This document shows, piece by piece, positions 24,085 to 36,224 of a stretch of DNA of 64,000 bases. Origin of the DNA: Bathymodiolus brooksi (taxonomy: Eukaryota > Mollusca > Bivalvia > Mytilida > Modiolidae); contig OY804579.1 of the NCBI GenBank assembly GCA_963680875.1, positions 34,767,804-34,831,803 on the forward strand, written 5' to 3'. Under the pieces are notes generated by a model. That model worked only from the letters and a program-made list of their open reading frames with translations. It was not told the DNA's origin and made no database searches. Each line of letters opens with the position of its first letter. Positions within the stretch are counted from its first letter, which is position 1. The position numbers were made by a program, and so were the translations under genes.

Positions 24085-24390
24085 ACTATGCAATATCTTC
24101 ATTATCTACTATGCAGTCTGATATTATCTTAATGTAATATCTACATTATCTACCAGACAGTCTGATATTATCTCAATGTAATATCTACATTATCTACCAG
24201 ACAGTCTGATATTATCTCAATGTAATATCTACATTATCTATCAGGCAGTCTCGTAATATCACAATGTAATATTCCATTGGCTACCAGACAGTCTGATATT
24301 ATCGCAGTGTAATATCTTCTTTATCTACCAGACAGTCTCATATCATCACAATGTAATATCTACATTATCAACCAGATGATCTCATATATG
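24085..24390. repeat. 44-bp minisatellite, about 7 copies
   Basis: The unit contains cagtctgatattatctcaat and gtaatatctacattatctac. Copies diverge toward both ends. It begins about 190 bp beyond the transposon. Confidence 0.85.
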
Positions 24391-24598
24391 ACCAACGTGT
24401 AGTATATGATATAGCATTCACACACTTTCAAAATTACCAAAAAGCTTGTGATATTTATTAAATTAAAGGTCCTCACTTTGAATTTTATCACACGAAAATC
24501 TTAACAATTGTGATAAAAGGCGAAGCACAAAACACACGGTAAGAGAAATATAGGCATAAATAATGTGATGTATGTAATCTAGTTCATTGGGCAGTTTA

Positions 24599-24890
24599 CC
24601 GGGGCTGTCGTGGTCGTGATTCAATGATAGTTGGATTTACAACTAACTGTAAAATCAGTGCCTATCACCACTCAAGTTGTGAGTTTGAACCTCGTTCATG
24701 GCGAGGTGTACTCGATATAACATTACGTGATCAAGTTTGTCAATGACTTGCAACAGGTCGGTGTTTTTCTCTGGGTACTCCGGTTTCCTCCACCAATAAA
24801 AGTGACCGCCACGATATAGCTTAAATATTGTTGAAAGTGGCGTCGTTAAACAACATAAGCCAACAAAACCAACCAACTATTTTGATGCTT
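24599..24890 (+). mobile_element. tRNA-derived SINE, near full length
   Basis: It begins ggggctgtcgtggtcgtgat, has a B-box-like gtgagtttgaacctcg near 24677 (one base off the consensus), a middle with caatgacttgcaacaggtcg, and a tail with gaccgccacgatatagct and gttgaaagtggcgt, followed by an A/C-rich end. It is the only near-complete copy in sense orientation relative to the receptor gene, so it serves as the reference for the other copies. Confidence 0.75.
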
Positions 24891-26658
24891 AATTTGCATG
24901 AAGTGACAATATGTTCATTGATGTCTTACACAAAATATAATTTTAATGGTAAAGATCTAACGTTTGCATGATGTCTAAAATAATATATTATTTTCTTTCT
25001 TCAGAGGTTGGAGTTGTGTTTGTATTGCTAGATATCGGTATATATAGAACACCTCGGTCGCTTTAAAACGATTTATTTTAGTGTGTCTTCTTTGAATGTT
25101 GTTAACTAACAACACAGTTTGCTTTATGAACATTGCGGCACTTGAATGAGGCGGTTTGTTATGCCATGCTATCCTCCTGCTACGCTGCTATGGGATAATT
25201 AAAAACAACTATTAACAGAAACCCAGTGTTAATCGTGTATCTAAGCATATATATTGGCCCTGCTAGTGTACTGTCCATTTTTATCTTGTCATTCATTTTT
25301 GTGATATGATGGTGGTCTTTTTTTATGGGAAGCTAATCGTTGTAGTTTTTATTTTTGGTCGTTTGTTTATATAGTATTGCAGTTGGATATCTATTTATCA
25401 AGATGAAAGGGTCGGGATCCCATTAACCGGTTTAACACCGCAACATGTTTGTGTCTCTCCCAAGTCTGGAACTGGATTTCCATTCATATGTCATTGTATT
25501 TTGTTGTGAGTTAAAATGAGAGGTGATTGTTCATTTTGTTGATGTTGGTGGAATTGTTGACCATGGCTGTTTAAGCTTTCTTTCAATATTCTCAATATTC
25601 AGAAGCAACTATTTGTTTTACACGTATGTATGTATTGTTTCTGGAAGGTGTTGATTATATGTTTCTGGTCATCGCAAGGCTACAACCAGATAATCAATAT
25701 ATACATATTCAAGCAAGTTTGATATATAATGAAATACTAAAGATACCATTTTGTTTTATTGAAGGTAATAAATATATCTTATCTATACTGTATAGATCCA
25801 CAATACAAATGTTGTATATCCTAATTTAGTATTCTAAATATTCACAATGTGAATATTATAGATAAAACAATGTATGGACAACAACACATTGAATTATAGT
25901 TCTCTACAATTTATAGTTCGTGCAAAATCAAATGTTAACCTCAGAATTTAGAAGAAAAAACCCAAAGATTAAATTTGCATAAACAAATTTTTACATGTCG
26001 TCTTCAATTTGAAGAAACAATATTACGGAAAAAATAAAATACGCAAAATTCAGACAAACTAAGACAACGTTTATTGGAAATAAACATATTTTTGAAAATA
26101 GGTCTATCTATCTTCTAATGATTACACGACGGATACCAAATATTACACAGGACTATGTTTGTGTGAGTTGTCCTGGCTAATGTTCGTTTGTGATACATTT
26201 ACATTTACGGCTACAGTTACTGCTTTGTGTCACGACGATCTGTCAATTTATGAAATATTGTAATATTTCGTCGTCTATGCACACCCCCCCCCCCCCCCCC
26301 CCCCACTGTAGTAACCGATTCGGAGGATTTTTTTAGTGGTATTCGGTCAACAGCTTATTATCGTTACCATGTGTAGCATTGCAAATCTAATCATTCAGGT
26401 GACGAAACGACACATGCAGGAGGCAAACTGTTAATGAAAGAAACACTTTTAGCTTTGAAGCAACGAGGTAACAACATGTGCATTAATGTTAAAATTTAAA
26501 AAAAGACACCATTTGCATTAAAATTGAAATTAAAAACAGACTCGATTTCACCAATTTAGTATAGAACGACTCATTGTGATGTTGACGCATTGTTACGTCA
26601 TACTGAATCTCTATGATATTTGATGTGTCATGATGTATTGTATTCAAACTGCATCATA
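24891..26658 (+). other. Intron stretch without genes; C21 homopolymer
   Basis: I see only AT-rich intron sequence here. A run of 21 C residues lies at 26284-26304 after tatgcaca. Its exact length may be unreliable in the assembly. An open frame at 25626-25829 has no recognisable motif. Confidence 0.6.
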
Positions 26659-28997
26659 CGTCTTATTATATGACTGTTGACTTCTACGTTACAGATGTCT
26701 TACTATATGACTGTTGATTTCTATGTTACAGGTGTCTCTCTATATGACTTGATTTTTATGTTACAGGTGTCTTACTATATGACTGTTGATATCTATGTTG
26801 CATGTGTCTTACTATATGACTGTTGATTTCTATGTTACAGGTGTCTCTCTATATGACTTGATTTTTATGTTACAGGTGTCTTACTATATGACTGTTGATA
26901 TCTATGTTGCATGTGTCTTACTATATGACTGTTGATTTCTATGTTATAGGTGTCTCACTATATGACTGTTGATTTTTATGTTACAGGTGTCTTACTATAT
27001 GACTGTTGATTTCTATGTTACAGGTGTCTTACTATATGACTGTTGATTTCTATGTTACAAGTGTCTTACTATATGACTGTTGATTTCTATGTTACAGGTG
27101 TCTCTCTATATGACTTGATTTTTATGTTACAGGTGTCTTACTATATGACTGTTGATATCTATGTTGCATGTGTCTTACTATATGACTGTTGATTTCTATG
27201 TTATAGGTGTCTCACTATATGACTCTTGATTTTTATGTTACAGGTTTCTTACTATATGACTGTTGATTTCTATGTTACAGGTGTCTTACTATATGACTGT
27301 TGATTTCTATGTTACAGGTGTCTCTCTATATGACTTGCTTTTTATGTTACAGGTGTCTTACTATATGACTGTTGATATCTATGTTGCATGTGTCTTACTA
27401 TATGACTGTTGATTTTTATGTTACAGGTGTCTGACTATATGACTGTTGATTCCTATGTTACAGGTGTCTCTCTATATGACTTGATTTCTATGTTACATGT
27501 GTCTTACTATATGACTGTTGATTTCTTTCTTACAGGCGTCTTGCTATATGACTGTCGATTTCTATGTTACAGGTATCTTACTATATAACTGTTGATTTCT
27601 TTCTTACTGGCGTCTTGCTATGTGACTGTTGATTTCTATGTTACAGGTGCCTTACTGTATGACTTGATTTTTATGTTACAGTTGTCTTACTATATGACTG
27701 TTGATTTTTATGTTACAGGTGTCTTACTATATGACTGTTGATTTTTATGTTCCAGGTGTCTTACTATATGACTGTTGATTTTTATGTTACAGGTGTCTTA
27801 CTATATGACTGTTGATTTTTATGTTACAGTTGTCTTACTATATGACTGTTGATTTCTATGTTACAGGTGTCTTACTATATGACTGTTGATTTCTATGTTA
27901 CAGGTGTCTTACTATATGACTTGATTTTCAAGTTACAGGTGTCTTACTATATGACTGTTGATTTCTATCTTACAGGTGTCTTACTATATGACTGTTGATT
28001 TCTATCTTACAGGTGTCTTACTATATGACTGTTGATTTTTATGTTACAGGTGTCTTACTATATGACTGTTGATTTTTATGTTACAGGTGTCTGACTATAT
28101 GACTGTTGATTTCTATGTTACAGGTGTCTTACTATATGACTGTTGATTTTCAAGTTACAGGTGTCTTACTATATGACTTGATTTCTATATTACAGGTGTC
28201 TTACTATATGACTTGATTTCTATGTTGCAGGTGTCTTACTATATGACTGTTGATTTTTATTTTACAGGTGTCTTACTATATGACTGTTGATTTTTATGTT
28301 ACAGGTGTCTTACTGTATGACTTGATTTTTATGTTACAGGTGTCTTACTATATGACTGTTGATTTTTATGTTACAGGTGTCTTACTATATGACAGTTGAT
28401 TTTTATGTTACAGGTGTCTTACTATATGACTGTTGATTTCTATGTTGCAGGTGTCTTACTATATGACTGTTGATTCCTATGTTGCAGGTGTCTTACTATA
28501 TGACTGTTGATATCTATGTTGCATGTGTCTTACTATATGACTTGATTTCTATGTTATAGGTGTCTCACTATATGACTGTTGATTTTTATGTTACAGGTGT
28601 CTTACTATATGACTGTTGATATCTATGTTGCATGTGTCTTAATATATGACTGTTGATTTCTATGTTACATGTGTCTTACTATATGATTGTTGATTTCTAT
28701 GTTACAGGTGTCTTACTATATGACTTGATTTTTATGTTACAGGTGTCTTACTATATGACTGTTGATTTCTATGTTGCAGGTGTCTTACTATATGACTGTT
28801 GATTTTTATGCTACAGGTGTCTTACTATATGACTGTTGATTTCTGTTGCAGGTGTCTTACTATATAACTTGATTTTTATGTTACAGGTGTCTTACTATAT
28901 GACTGTTGATTTCTATGTTACAAGTGTCTTACTATATGACTGTTGATTTCTATGTTGCAGGTGTCTTACTATATGACTGTTGATTTTTATGTTACAG
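26659..28997 (+). repeat. ~37-bp minisatellite whose units contain a 3' splice site
   Basis: About 64 units read tgtcttactatatgactgtt followed by gatttctatgttacagg. Length variants of 34 bp lack a tgt. Each unit ends in a T-rich tract plus ttacag|gt, identical to the functional acceptor of the M3 exon, and the last unit supplies that acceptor. The array therefore appears to have grown from the 3' end of this intron. Every unit is a potential decoy acceptor. Confidence 0.95.
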
Positions 28998-29113
28998 GTA
29001 CATACTACTGTTTGAATATGGTTTTGATAACTTTATCATCTTTCCTAAATGTATTTGTTGTTAATATGACTTTCTTTGGAGCAAGAGCACCTGTTCCATA
29101 TGCATTAAAAAGG
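28998..29113 (+). CDS. nAChR-like subunit M3 exon
   Basis: This 116-bp exon completes the glycine codon from either M2 exon, then encodes 38 residues with the M3 helix (YYCLNMVLITLSSFLNVFVV). It ends in VPYALKR at the start of the cytoplasmic loop. The NMVLIT motif is typical of nAChR M3. It ends in phase 0 before a consensus donor, gtaagt. The acceptor is the last unit of a 2.3-kb tandem array, and another array begins about 90 bp after the donor, so this small exon lies between two expandable repeats. Confidence 0.94.
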
Positions 29114-29201
29114 GTAAGTTGAAAGGTTAATATAAAATGAAAAACATATATTTTATATTTGATTAATAAGATGTGTCGTTCTTTGCATTTACTGTAAATA
29201 A

Positions 29202-30330
29202 AATTAAGTGCAAAACTGTCATGGACAAGTTCTATAAGCACAAAACTGCTATAGACAAGGTTAAGCACAAAACTACTATAGACAAGGTTAAGCACAAAGC
29301 TACTATAGACAAGGTTAAGCACAAAACTACCATAGACAAGGTTAAGCACAAAACTGCTATAGACAAGGTTAGCACAAAGCTACTATAGACAAGGTTAAGC
29401 ACAAAACTACTATAGACAAGGTTAAGCACAAAACTACTATAGACAAGGTTAAGCACACAACTACTATTGACAAGGTTAAGCACAAAACTGCTATAGACAA
29501 GGTTAAGCACAAAACTACTATAAACAAGGTTAAGCACAAAACTACTATAGACAAGGTTAAGCACAAAACTACTATAGACAAGGTTAAGCACAAAACTGCT
29601 ATAGACAAGGTTAAGCACAAAACTGCTATAGACAAGGTTAAGCACAAAACTACTATAGACAAGGTTAAGCACAAAACTACTATAGACAAGGTTAAGTACA
29701 AAACTACTATAGACAAGGTTAAGCACACAACTACTATTGACAAGGTTAAGCACAAAACTACTATAGACAATGTTAAGCACAAAACTACTATTGACAATGT
29801 TAAGCACAAAACGACTATAGACAAGGTTAAGCACAAATCTACTATAGACAAGGTTAAGCACAAAACTGCTATAGACAAAGTTAAGCACAAAACTGATATA
29901 GACAAAGATAAGCACAAAACTGCTATAGACAAGGTTAAGCACAAAACTGCTATAGACAAGGTTTAGCACAAAACTACTATAGACAAGGTTAAGCACAAAA
30001 CTACTATAGACAAGGTTAAGCACAAAACTACTATAGACAAGATTAAGCACAAAACTGTTATAGACAAAGTTAAGCACAAAACTGCTATAGACAAGGTTAA
30101 GCACAAAACTGCTATAGACAAGGTTAAGCACAAAACTGCTATAGATAAGGTTAAGCACAAAACTACTATAGACAAGATTAAGCACAAAACTACTATAGAC
30201 AAGGTTAAGCACAAAACTGCTATTGATAAGGTTAAGCACAAAACTGCTATAGACAAGGGTAAGCACAAAACTATAGACAAGGTTAAGCACAAAGCTGCTA
30301 TAGAAAAGTTAAGCACAAAGCGAACTGCTA
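29202..30330. repeat. 27-bp minisatellite, about 41 copies
   Basis: The unit contains acaaggttaagcacaaaact plus actatag, with common variants at one position (actact or actgct). The first and last units are degenerate. Since 27 is divisible by three, long minus-strand frames (up to 352 codons) stay open. They have no other coding evidence. It fills most of the first part of the last intron. Confidence 0.95.
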
Positions 30331-30569
30331 CAAATTGAAAGCCAAACGGACTGAATGTAGATGTATCTAACTGAAGGGATACGAATAGAAATGACTACAC
30401 AGAAAGTATTTCTTGAAGATCGACAAATGACATACCATTTAGGTGTTGTTTTCACTCCGAAAAGGTTAATGGCATTATTTGATATCAGAATATGTTTTTT
30501 CCAAAAGTAAAACAGAATAATTAACCATTGCGGAGGAAGCCTCGAACTACATCAGCTATGCCGGAAGAC

Positions 30570-30800
30570 ACTGTAGATCAGTTATATCGAAGGATACCTC
30601 ACATTAGATCAGTTATATCGGAAGCTATTTCACAGCAGATCAGTTATATTGGGGAATACTTCACTGTAGATAAGTTTTATTGGGGATACTTCACTGTAGA
30701 TCAGTTTTATCGGGGATGCTTCACTGTAGATCAGTTTTATCGGGGATACTTCACTCCGTATCAGGTTATATCAGAGGATATTTCACTGTGGATAACCTCA
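30570..30800. repeat. Degenerate ~30-bp tandem repeat, about 8 copies
   Basis: Recurring words are tcactgtagatcagttttat and cggggatact, with substitutions and small length changes. Confidence 0.8.
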
Positions 30801-30879
30801 CTGTAAATACATTATAACTATTACACATAGAGGCAATAATGGCTCTGTGGAATGCTTCTTATGGGGACAATATAGAGTT

Positions 30880-31091
30880 ACTACGGGTGCCACTAGTGGA
30901 GCAAGAACTGCATGCCCTTCTGCAGCACCTGAGTTCACCCTCTGTTTTTACTGGTGTTCGTTTTACTCGATCTTTAGTTTTAGGTGTAATATTTAGTAGA
31001 TCGTTGTTTGTCCTTTTTTCTTTTGGCCATTGTGTTGTCTCTCCTTCGATTTACGGAGTCTGATTACCCCTTTGGTATCTTCAAAATCTTC
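30880..31091 (+). mobile_element. 5'-truncated retroelement tail, copy 2
   Basis: This matches the reverse complement of the 3' part of the copy at 54480-54915, from cgggtgccactagtggagca to the shared terminus near tcttcaaaatcttctt. It lies in the last receptor intron in sense orientation and interrupts a degenerate tandem repeat that continues to about 31410. Confidence 0.65.
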
Positions 31092-31119
31092 TTACTGTAT
31101 TAATGCGTGCATAGTATAG

Positions 31120-31415
31120 ATATGCCTGATAATCTAAAGATATATAACTATTGCACAAGGGACATTAGATGAACTGTATTAATACTTATTACAAGGACAA
31201 TATAAGGTGACTGTATCAGTACATACATAGACATGTAATGTATCAATATATAACGGTTACCTAGAGGACAATAGAGGCACTGTATTCATATTTATTTACT
31301 GTAGTAATATAAGGTTATATACATATTATATATGTACTGTATGAATATATAACTGTTACCTGGAGGACAACAGAAGCGCTGTATCAATACTCATTACCGA
31401 GGTCACATAGAATTA
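31120..31415. repeat. Degenerate ~110-bp repeats
   Basis: The words gaatatataactgttacctg and ggacaa followed by agaggcactgtat recur with much divergence. Similar words occur at 30790-30880, on the other side of the retroelement tail. Confidence 0.45.
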
Positions 31416-31429
31416 CAATTGTGATATAG

Positions 31430-31682
31430 GGTTATGGTTAGGGTTATGGTATTTAACGCCACTTTCAACAATATTTCAGCTATATCGCGGAGGTCAGTTT
31501 TATCGGTGGAGGAAACAGGAGAAAACCACCGACCTGTCGTAAGTCACTGACAAACTTTATCACATGGTGTTGTATCGAGTACACCTCGCCTAAGCGGGAT
31601 TCGAATTCACAACTTCAGTGGTGATAGGCACTGATTGCAAGGGTAGTTGTAAATTCAGCTACATACGATCACAACCAAGACC
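31430..31682 (-). mobile_element. tRNA-derived SINE, near full length
   Basis: In reverse orientation it reads from the tail (ggtatttaacgccactttca) to the head (cgatcacaacc). The B box appears on the plus strand as gcgggattcgaattcac. It ends 54 bp before the last receptor exon, close enough to overlap the branch-point zone. Confidence 0.75.
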
Positions 31683-31736
31683 TAATTGTGATATACATGT
31701 ATATACTATACTATATAAATAATAATATAATTTCAG

Positions 31737-32144
31737 GTAATGTTTACTGGAGTGTCAAGAATGTTATGCATGGAAAATTTAGTATTGCCATTTATGAACG
31801 AAGGACAAATGGCACACTCATCAAAAACACCTCATTTTATGGGTGTCAATAGTGAAAACAAATGGTCGAATGACTGGAGAGGATCTAACGAATGTCTACT
31901 TACTGTACAAAAAGACATTTCAGATCAGCACACTGAATTAGCACAGATTAATGCTAAAGTTATGGAAATACGTAACTTCCTAAAATTATATAAAGAAAGA
32001 CTTGAGGAGAAAGACAGAAAAGACAAAGTAACGAAAGAATGGAAAGTTTTAGCTTTAATTTTTGACAGAATATTTTTTATAATTTATCTCACGACAATTA
32101 TAGTTTCTTTAGCAATTGTTATACCGTTCATTTTCTATAGCTGA
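31737..32144 (+). CDS. nAChR-like subunit final exon: cytoplasmic loop and M4
   Basis: The exon follows taatataatttcag and starts in phase 0 with VMFTGVSRMLCMEN, the typical start of the post-M3 loop. The loop is short. A charged helix before M4 (QINAKVMEIRNFLKLYKERL) matches the MA helix. EWKVLALIFDRIFFIIY leads into M4 and the protein ends IFYS followed by TGA at 32142-32144. The intact end and the matching phase with the M3 exon argue that the gene is functional here. The exon's own ATG at 31740 is an internal codon, not a start. Confidence 0.94.
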   Translation, partial: VMFTGVSRMLCMENLVLPFMNEGQMAHSSKTPHFMGVNSENKWSNDWRGSNECLLTVQKDISDQHTELAQINAKVMEIRNFLKLYKERLEEKDRKDKVTKEWKVLALIFDRIFFIIYLTTIIVSLAIVIPFIFYS

Positions 32145-32165
32145 AATTCTTATAAAACAATATGT

Positions 32166-32171
32166 AATAAA
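32166..32171 (+). terminator. Candidate polyadenylation signal AATAAA
   Basis: A canonical AATAAA lies 22 bases after the receptor stop codon. That would give a very short 3' UTR. Other signals further downstream cannot be excluded. Confidence 0.4.
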
Positions 32172-34795
32172 TTCCCGATACACCGCAATATTGAAGGGTA
32201 TTTGATACTTTCCGATGCCCCAAGGTCTTTCGAGTGCACTATGATCTGTTTGCAGTTTATGATCAGCTTTATTTGATTTGACGTCTTCCTGTCCAGGCAA
32301 CTTAAAGAACGGTCACGCATATATTCTATAAAGTGCTGTTATATTGGAGCTTAATACAGTATGCATCAGCACGCAGTCCAATTAACGCTTTCTTGTATTA
32401 TAATTTTATTAATTATCAGTTTTACGGATAACACGAAGATCAATGTTGCAGTGTTTTTAGGTTTAGATATGGAAACTAGCAGAAATTGGACACTTTATCC
32501 AGAAAATACGAATCGTGTGGCTAAAACGTAATTGTATGTGTTTCTTTGGGTAGCACGCGTCATCGAGTGATTATGCCCCATATCTTGTCAATAGGTTGGT
32601 TTTTATGTCTACAAAAAAACTAGCACTGCGCTCTCGACCAAATGCGTATTTCAGTTATAAGAACACCAACCAAGAAACAGTGTATGTGACTTTAATAACC
32701 TTGCATACATTACCTAGACGTTACTTTTCGGCGAGAACAAAAACGTGTACGATGTGTTGAAGAAAAGCACGGAATCTGACGCAATGGACAAAGAGTTGTC
32801 TTTGTAAGCCTAACTAAAATATACGGAATCTAACAACAACTGTTTCTTTTAAGCAATGTTAAACCTCCAGAAGGAGAACATAAAATTCGGCTTTGTCTGA
32901 TTTAGATTTAATGAAATTCATTCTCCTAAGACAAGTTTGGTCGATGAAACGCGGTAATCATCATTCTTGCGCATGGAAAGTGACTTTCACAATGGTGAAA
33001 CAGCGCATGGCTATGTTAAAGTGGCGTTACTTAATCATATGAATTGAATGAGCTACGACGGTTCCATATAAATGCGTGTCGAATAGAACAAGATACATAG
33101 TTCAGCTAAAGTAATGTACCCTTCTATATTGTGTGTATTCTCGGGAAAACGGGATCAAAACTATAAGCCATTCCCAGTTTTCTTATGCATATTTTGATTA
33201 ATGAGACAAAGTGTCCTTTACCGTCAAAAGTATTTACCCTTCATATCGCTTACATTGAAATAATTTGGATATTTACCAAACAAACATTATGATTAAAATG
33301 TTCATACTTAGACCATTTGTATTTTTACACTGTATCACGTTAATTGTATGCACACGACACCATTCCACTTTGCCATAAAACAGCAATTCATTTATGTAAT
33401 ACATTACGATCGAATATTTGTACAATACGGTTGTTTCGAATCATTTCCATTCCGTCAAAATGTTATTATTTTCGTCCGCCAGATCACGTGATTTCGATGG
33501 AACTCCTGGCACTGAACTTCCGGTGTCAATGTACAAAACAAAAACTCCAATCGATATGTGCCGTTTTAACGTTCGATCCTCAACTTAAAAAAATCTTAGC
33601 ATTTTCTGTAAAAGACGGGTATCAACTAAATTATCTTATTTGTATCAAAGACTGCAATGCAGAGACAAATACTTCTTTAAAATTAAATTTGTTTTCTTTC
33701 TTTATTTGCTGCTGTCAGCATAATCAAAGGAAAACGATCTGCCTTTATGTATATATTTCTGATATCAGACAGATAGTGGGGTACCGAACACCAGTATTTA
33801 TTCAGCGGTTTCCTTGGCGTCTCCATATTACAATTACTTATAATCTACCGCATCTACGACTATGATATGCTGACATTGTCACAGTAATAGCGTAAACACC
33901 GGAAGTCGCCTGCCGATTTGTTCAGACGTCAAGACAAGAAAAAGACGGAAAGTGGTCGGAATTGACATGATTCGAAACAACCGTATTTCAATATATGTTT
34001 TAAGTGGTTCATTATTACTGATAACTGATTAGTTGCCATTGAAAAAAAAACCATAATGATCATACTGTTGCTATAATAAACACAGACTAGCCAAGACCAC
34101 GTGACACTATATGTCATTTGTCTTTTGAACTGAGAATGCATTTCAAATATCGACGTTCAAAGAAATTTCGTGCATTTTTTTGTTTCTTTTTTTTTCAGCA
34201 CCAATTTATAATGTGTGTTAATAAACAATAATTGGTGATCCTGTGTGTAAGCTTAATAAGAAACATATACAAAGATTGTGTCATGGCAACCATATTTCTG
34301 TAAACAAGCTTAATTACCTATGGTACGTCTCAGAATATGATTAGAACAACAAAATGATTATTCACTAATGGTTCACTGTTTGGGGAACGTTTAGGAAACA
34401 AATAGTACCAAGTTATGGTCGAACTGATTCGAACAACATAATGCAAAATACCAATCTCAATTTAATGTCTATACAACGTATCAATATTTCTGTGTATTAT
34501 ATTTTCATATTGTCAAATGAGTTTTAAGAGGTCTGCTGTATTATACACACATGTCACTCAGATTTTGACCAACTTAATACGTGTGGGTTTTTTTTCCAAA
34601 TGTCTACAAAAAGTAAGGTTAAACATGTTAAACAACAGCTCTCATTTTCAATACCACGGATATTTTATTTCGCATTATAGACACCTGTATATGTTGGCTG
34701 TAATTAGACAAACACGTGCACATGATTCTTTTCAAACACATGAGATCATGATATGTGTTTTAGCGCAAACGTAATAATTCACGCTGCTTTCATAC
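32172..34795. other. Region 3' of the receptor gene, no gene recognised
   Basis: A 173-codon open frame at 33344-33865 has no known motif and lies within an inverted-repeat structure (33427-33988). Nothing else stands out. Confidence 0.5.
33427..33988. repeat. Imperfect long inverted repeat
   Basis: The word atacggttgtttcgaatca at the left end recurs as its reverse complement near 33968-33986. An inner pair, acttccggtgt and acaccggaagt, lies about 90 bp inside each arm. This could be a small TIR element, but no target duplication is clear. Confidence 0.45.
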
Positions 34796-35073
34796 CAGGG
34801 GCGGATCCAGGATTTCAAGTTAGGGGGGCGCACTTAAAAAAATTGCGCCGATCGGAGGGAGGCGCGAAAAATTTTGGGGTATTTCGTGTGAAAAATCACG
34901 ATTTTACGCCAAAAAATTCAGATTTTTTCCAAATGCAGAGGGAAGCGCGAAAATTTTTGGGGTATTTCGTGTGAAAAATCACGATTTTACGCAAAAAAAT
35001 CATATTTTTTCCAATTTTAGGGGGGGGGCGCGCGCCGGGTGCGCCCCCCCCCCCCCCCCTGAATCCGCCCCTG
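34796..35073. mobile_element. hAT-like MITE (CAGGGGCGGATCCAG ends)
   Basis: This 278-bp element has inverted ends CAGGGGCGGAT and TCCGCCCCTG and is flanked by the 5-bp duplication catac (34791-34795 and 35074-35078). The interior repeats an ~80-bp segment (ggggtatttcgtgtgaaaaa, then tcacgattttacgc) twice. The right end has an unusually long C-run. The ends resemble hAT transposons. A 5-bp rather than 8-bp duplication fits only some hAT groups. Confidence 0.75.
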
Positions 35074-36144
35074 CATACACCAGATGATGTCAGATGATAT
35101 CCTGAAAGATAGCGTCATGCAAAAGCCAAAGAAATACACCTTTAAAATGTCATTACGTAGTGATGGAAGTTAATCTGTCTGAGGACTATTTAAGACAATA
35201 TATATTTATTGGTTCTTTGTCTACTCTATTTACTGATACAAGAAAACATATATTATCTTGCTGACTGTCTATATATAGATAACATCATATAATACCAGGG
35301 AGCCTTTGTTGGTGGAGTAAGCTTTGATCATATCTTAATCAAAATAATATCCCAACCAAGGGTGATACGTTCGTGACTTCATCGAGGCGGCCAACAGGGT
35401 ATTATGACTTGCTCAGGCAACCGCCATGTTACATCCGAACAGTACCGGAAACTGATATTAGATTTTAGATTTAGAACTTCTTGGTTTTAGATTAGCTAGA
35501 ACACAATTTCTACAATGTGTAATGGAGTATATATGTAGGAGGGAAGGGGGTTTCATTTAATCATTCAGAAGTCTTAGTATGTTATATACGTTTATGGCCT
35601 GGAATACAAATGTAATAGAGTTCCATCTCATTCAGGATATGAGGTTCACATTTTTGTACGTTATTGTAAATTAACTTAAAAAGACAATGGTTGATATCAT
35701 GGTGGTTTTGTTTGCAAAGTGTCAATCATCAAGTCTGCAGTAGAATATCAAAATGAAGATTTCAGAGAAAAACAACTGATTACTGAAACTTTTAAATGTC
35801 ATCTCAAAGCGTACTTCCGTTATCTGTGTTACATTAAAGCGATTTGTGTTTGGTGTAGCGGCACAGTACATATTTTAGTTTGTTATTATTACAGATAAAA
35901 CCGTTGCCATTGATGAAAAAAATATAAAAAATTGGAAATTTGTACATCATTATGACGCATATGTGTCTCTTTACACAACTTTTAATGAATATGCATCTAT
36001 TTCATGAAGACGGTATTTCAATGTGGAATAATTTAAATCTCCAGTATAAAATAGCGAGCGCCGATATGTAACTGTCAATTTTCATATTGACGGCCGAAAA
36101 TGTTTGGTAAGATGATAGTAATTAACAAATAGGATAGGTCCTAG

Positions 36145-36224
36145 GTCCTTTTTTTTTTGTCATTGTGTTGTCTGTTCTTCGATTTACGGTTTCTGACTAC
36201 TCCTTTGGTATCTTCAAACTCTTC
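36145..36224 (+). mobile_element. 5'-truncated retroelement tail, copy 3
   Basis: This is the last ~80 bp of the family, from cattgtgttgtctgttcttc to the common terminus ggtatcttcaaactcttc. Confidence 0.6.

Noticed and set aside
24677..24700. Genuine tRNA gene around the B-box-like sequence
   Set aside because: The same sequence recurs in dispersed copies with SINE bodies and tails, and no cloverleaf with paired acceptor stem is apparent.
29232..30316. 352-codon minus-strand frame and its overlapping partners
   Set aside because: They arise from a 27-bp repeat whose period is divisible by three.
30839..31063. 74-codon frame with HLSSPSVF..VRFTRSLVL as a gene
   Set aside because: The same translation occurs in the other retroelement tails and lies beyond the stop codon of the element's protein.
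33344..33865. 173-codon frame as a host gene
   Set aside because: No domain, low-complexity regions, no splice or promoter evidence, and it lies inside an inverted repeat.
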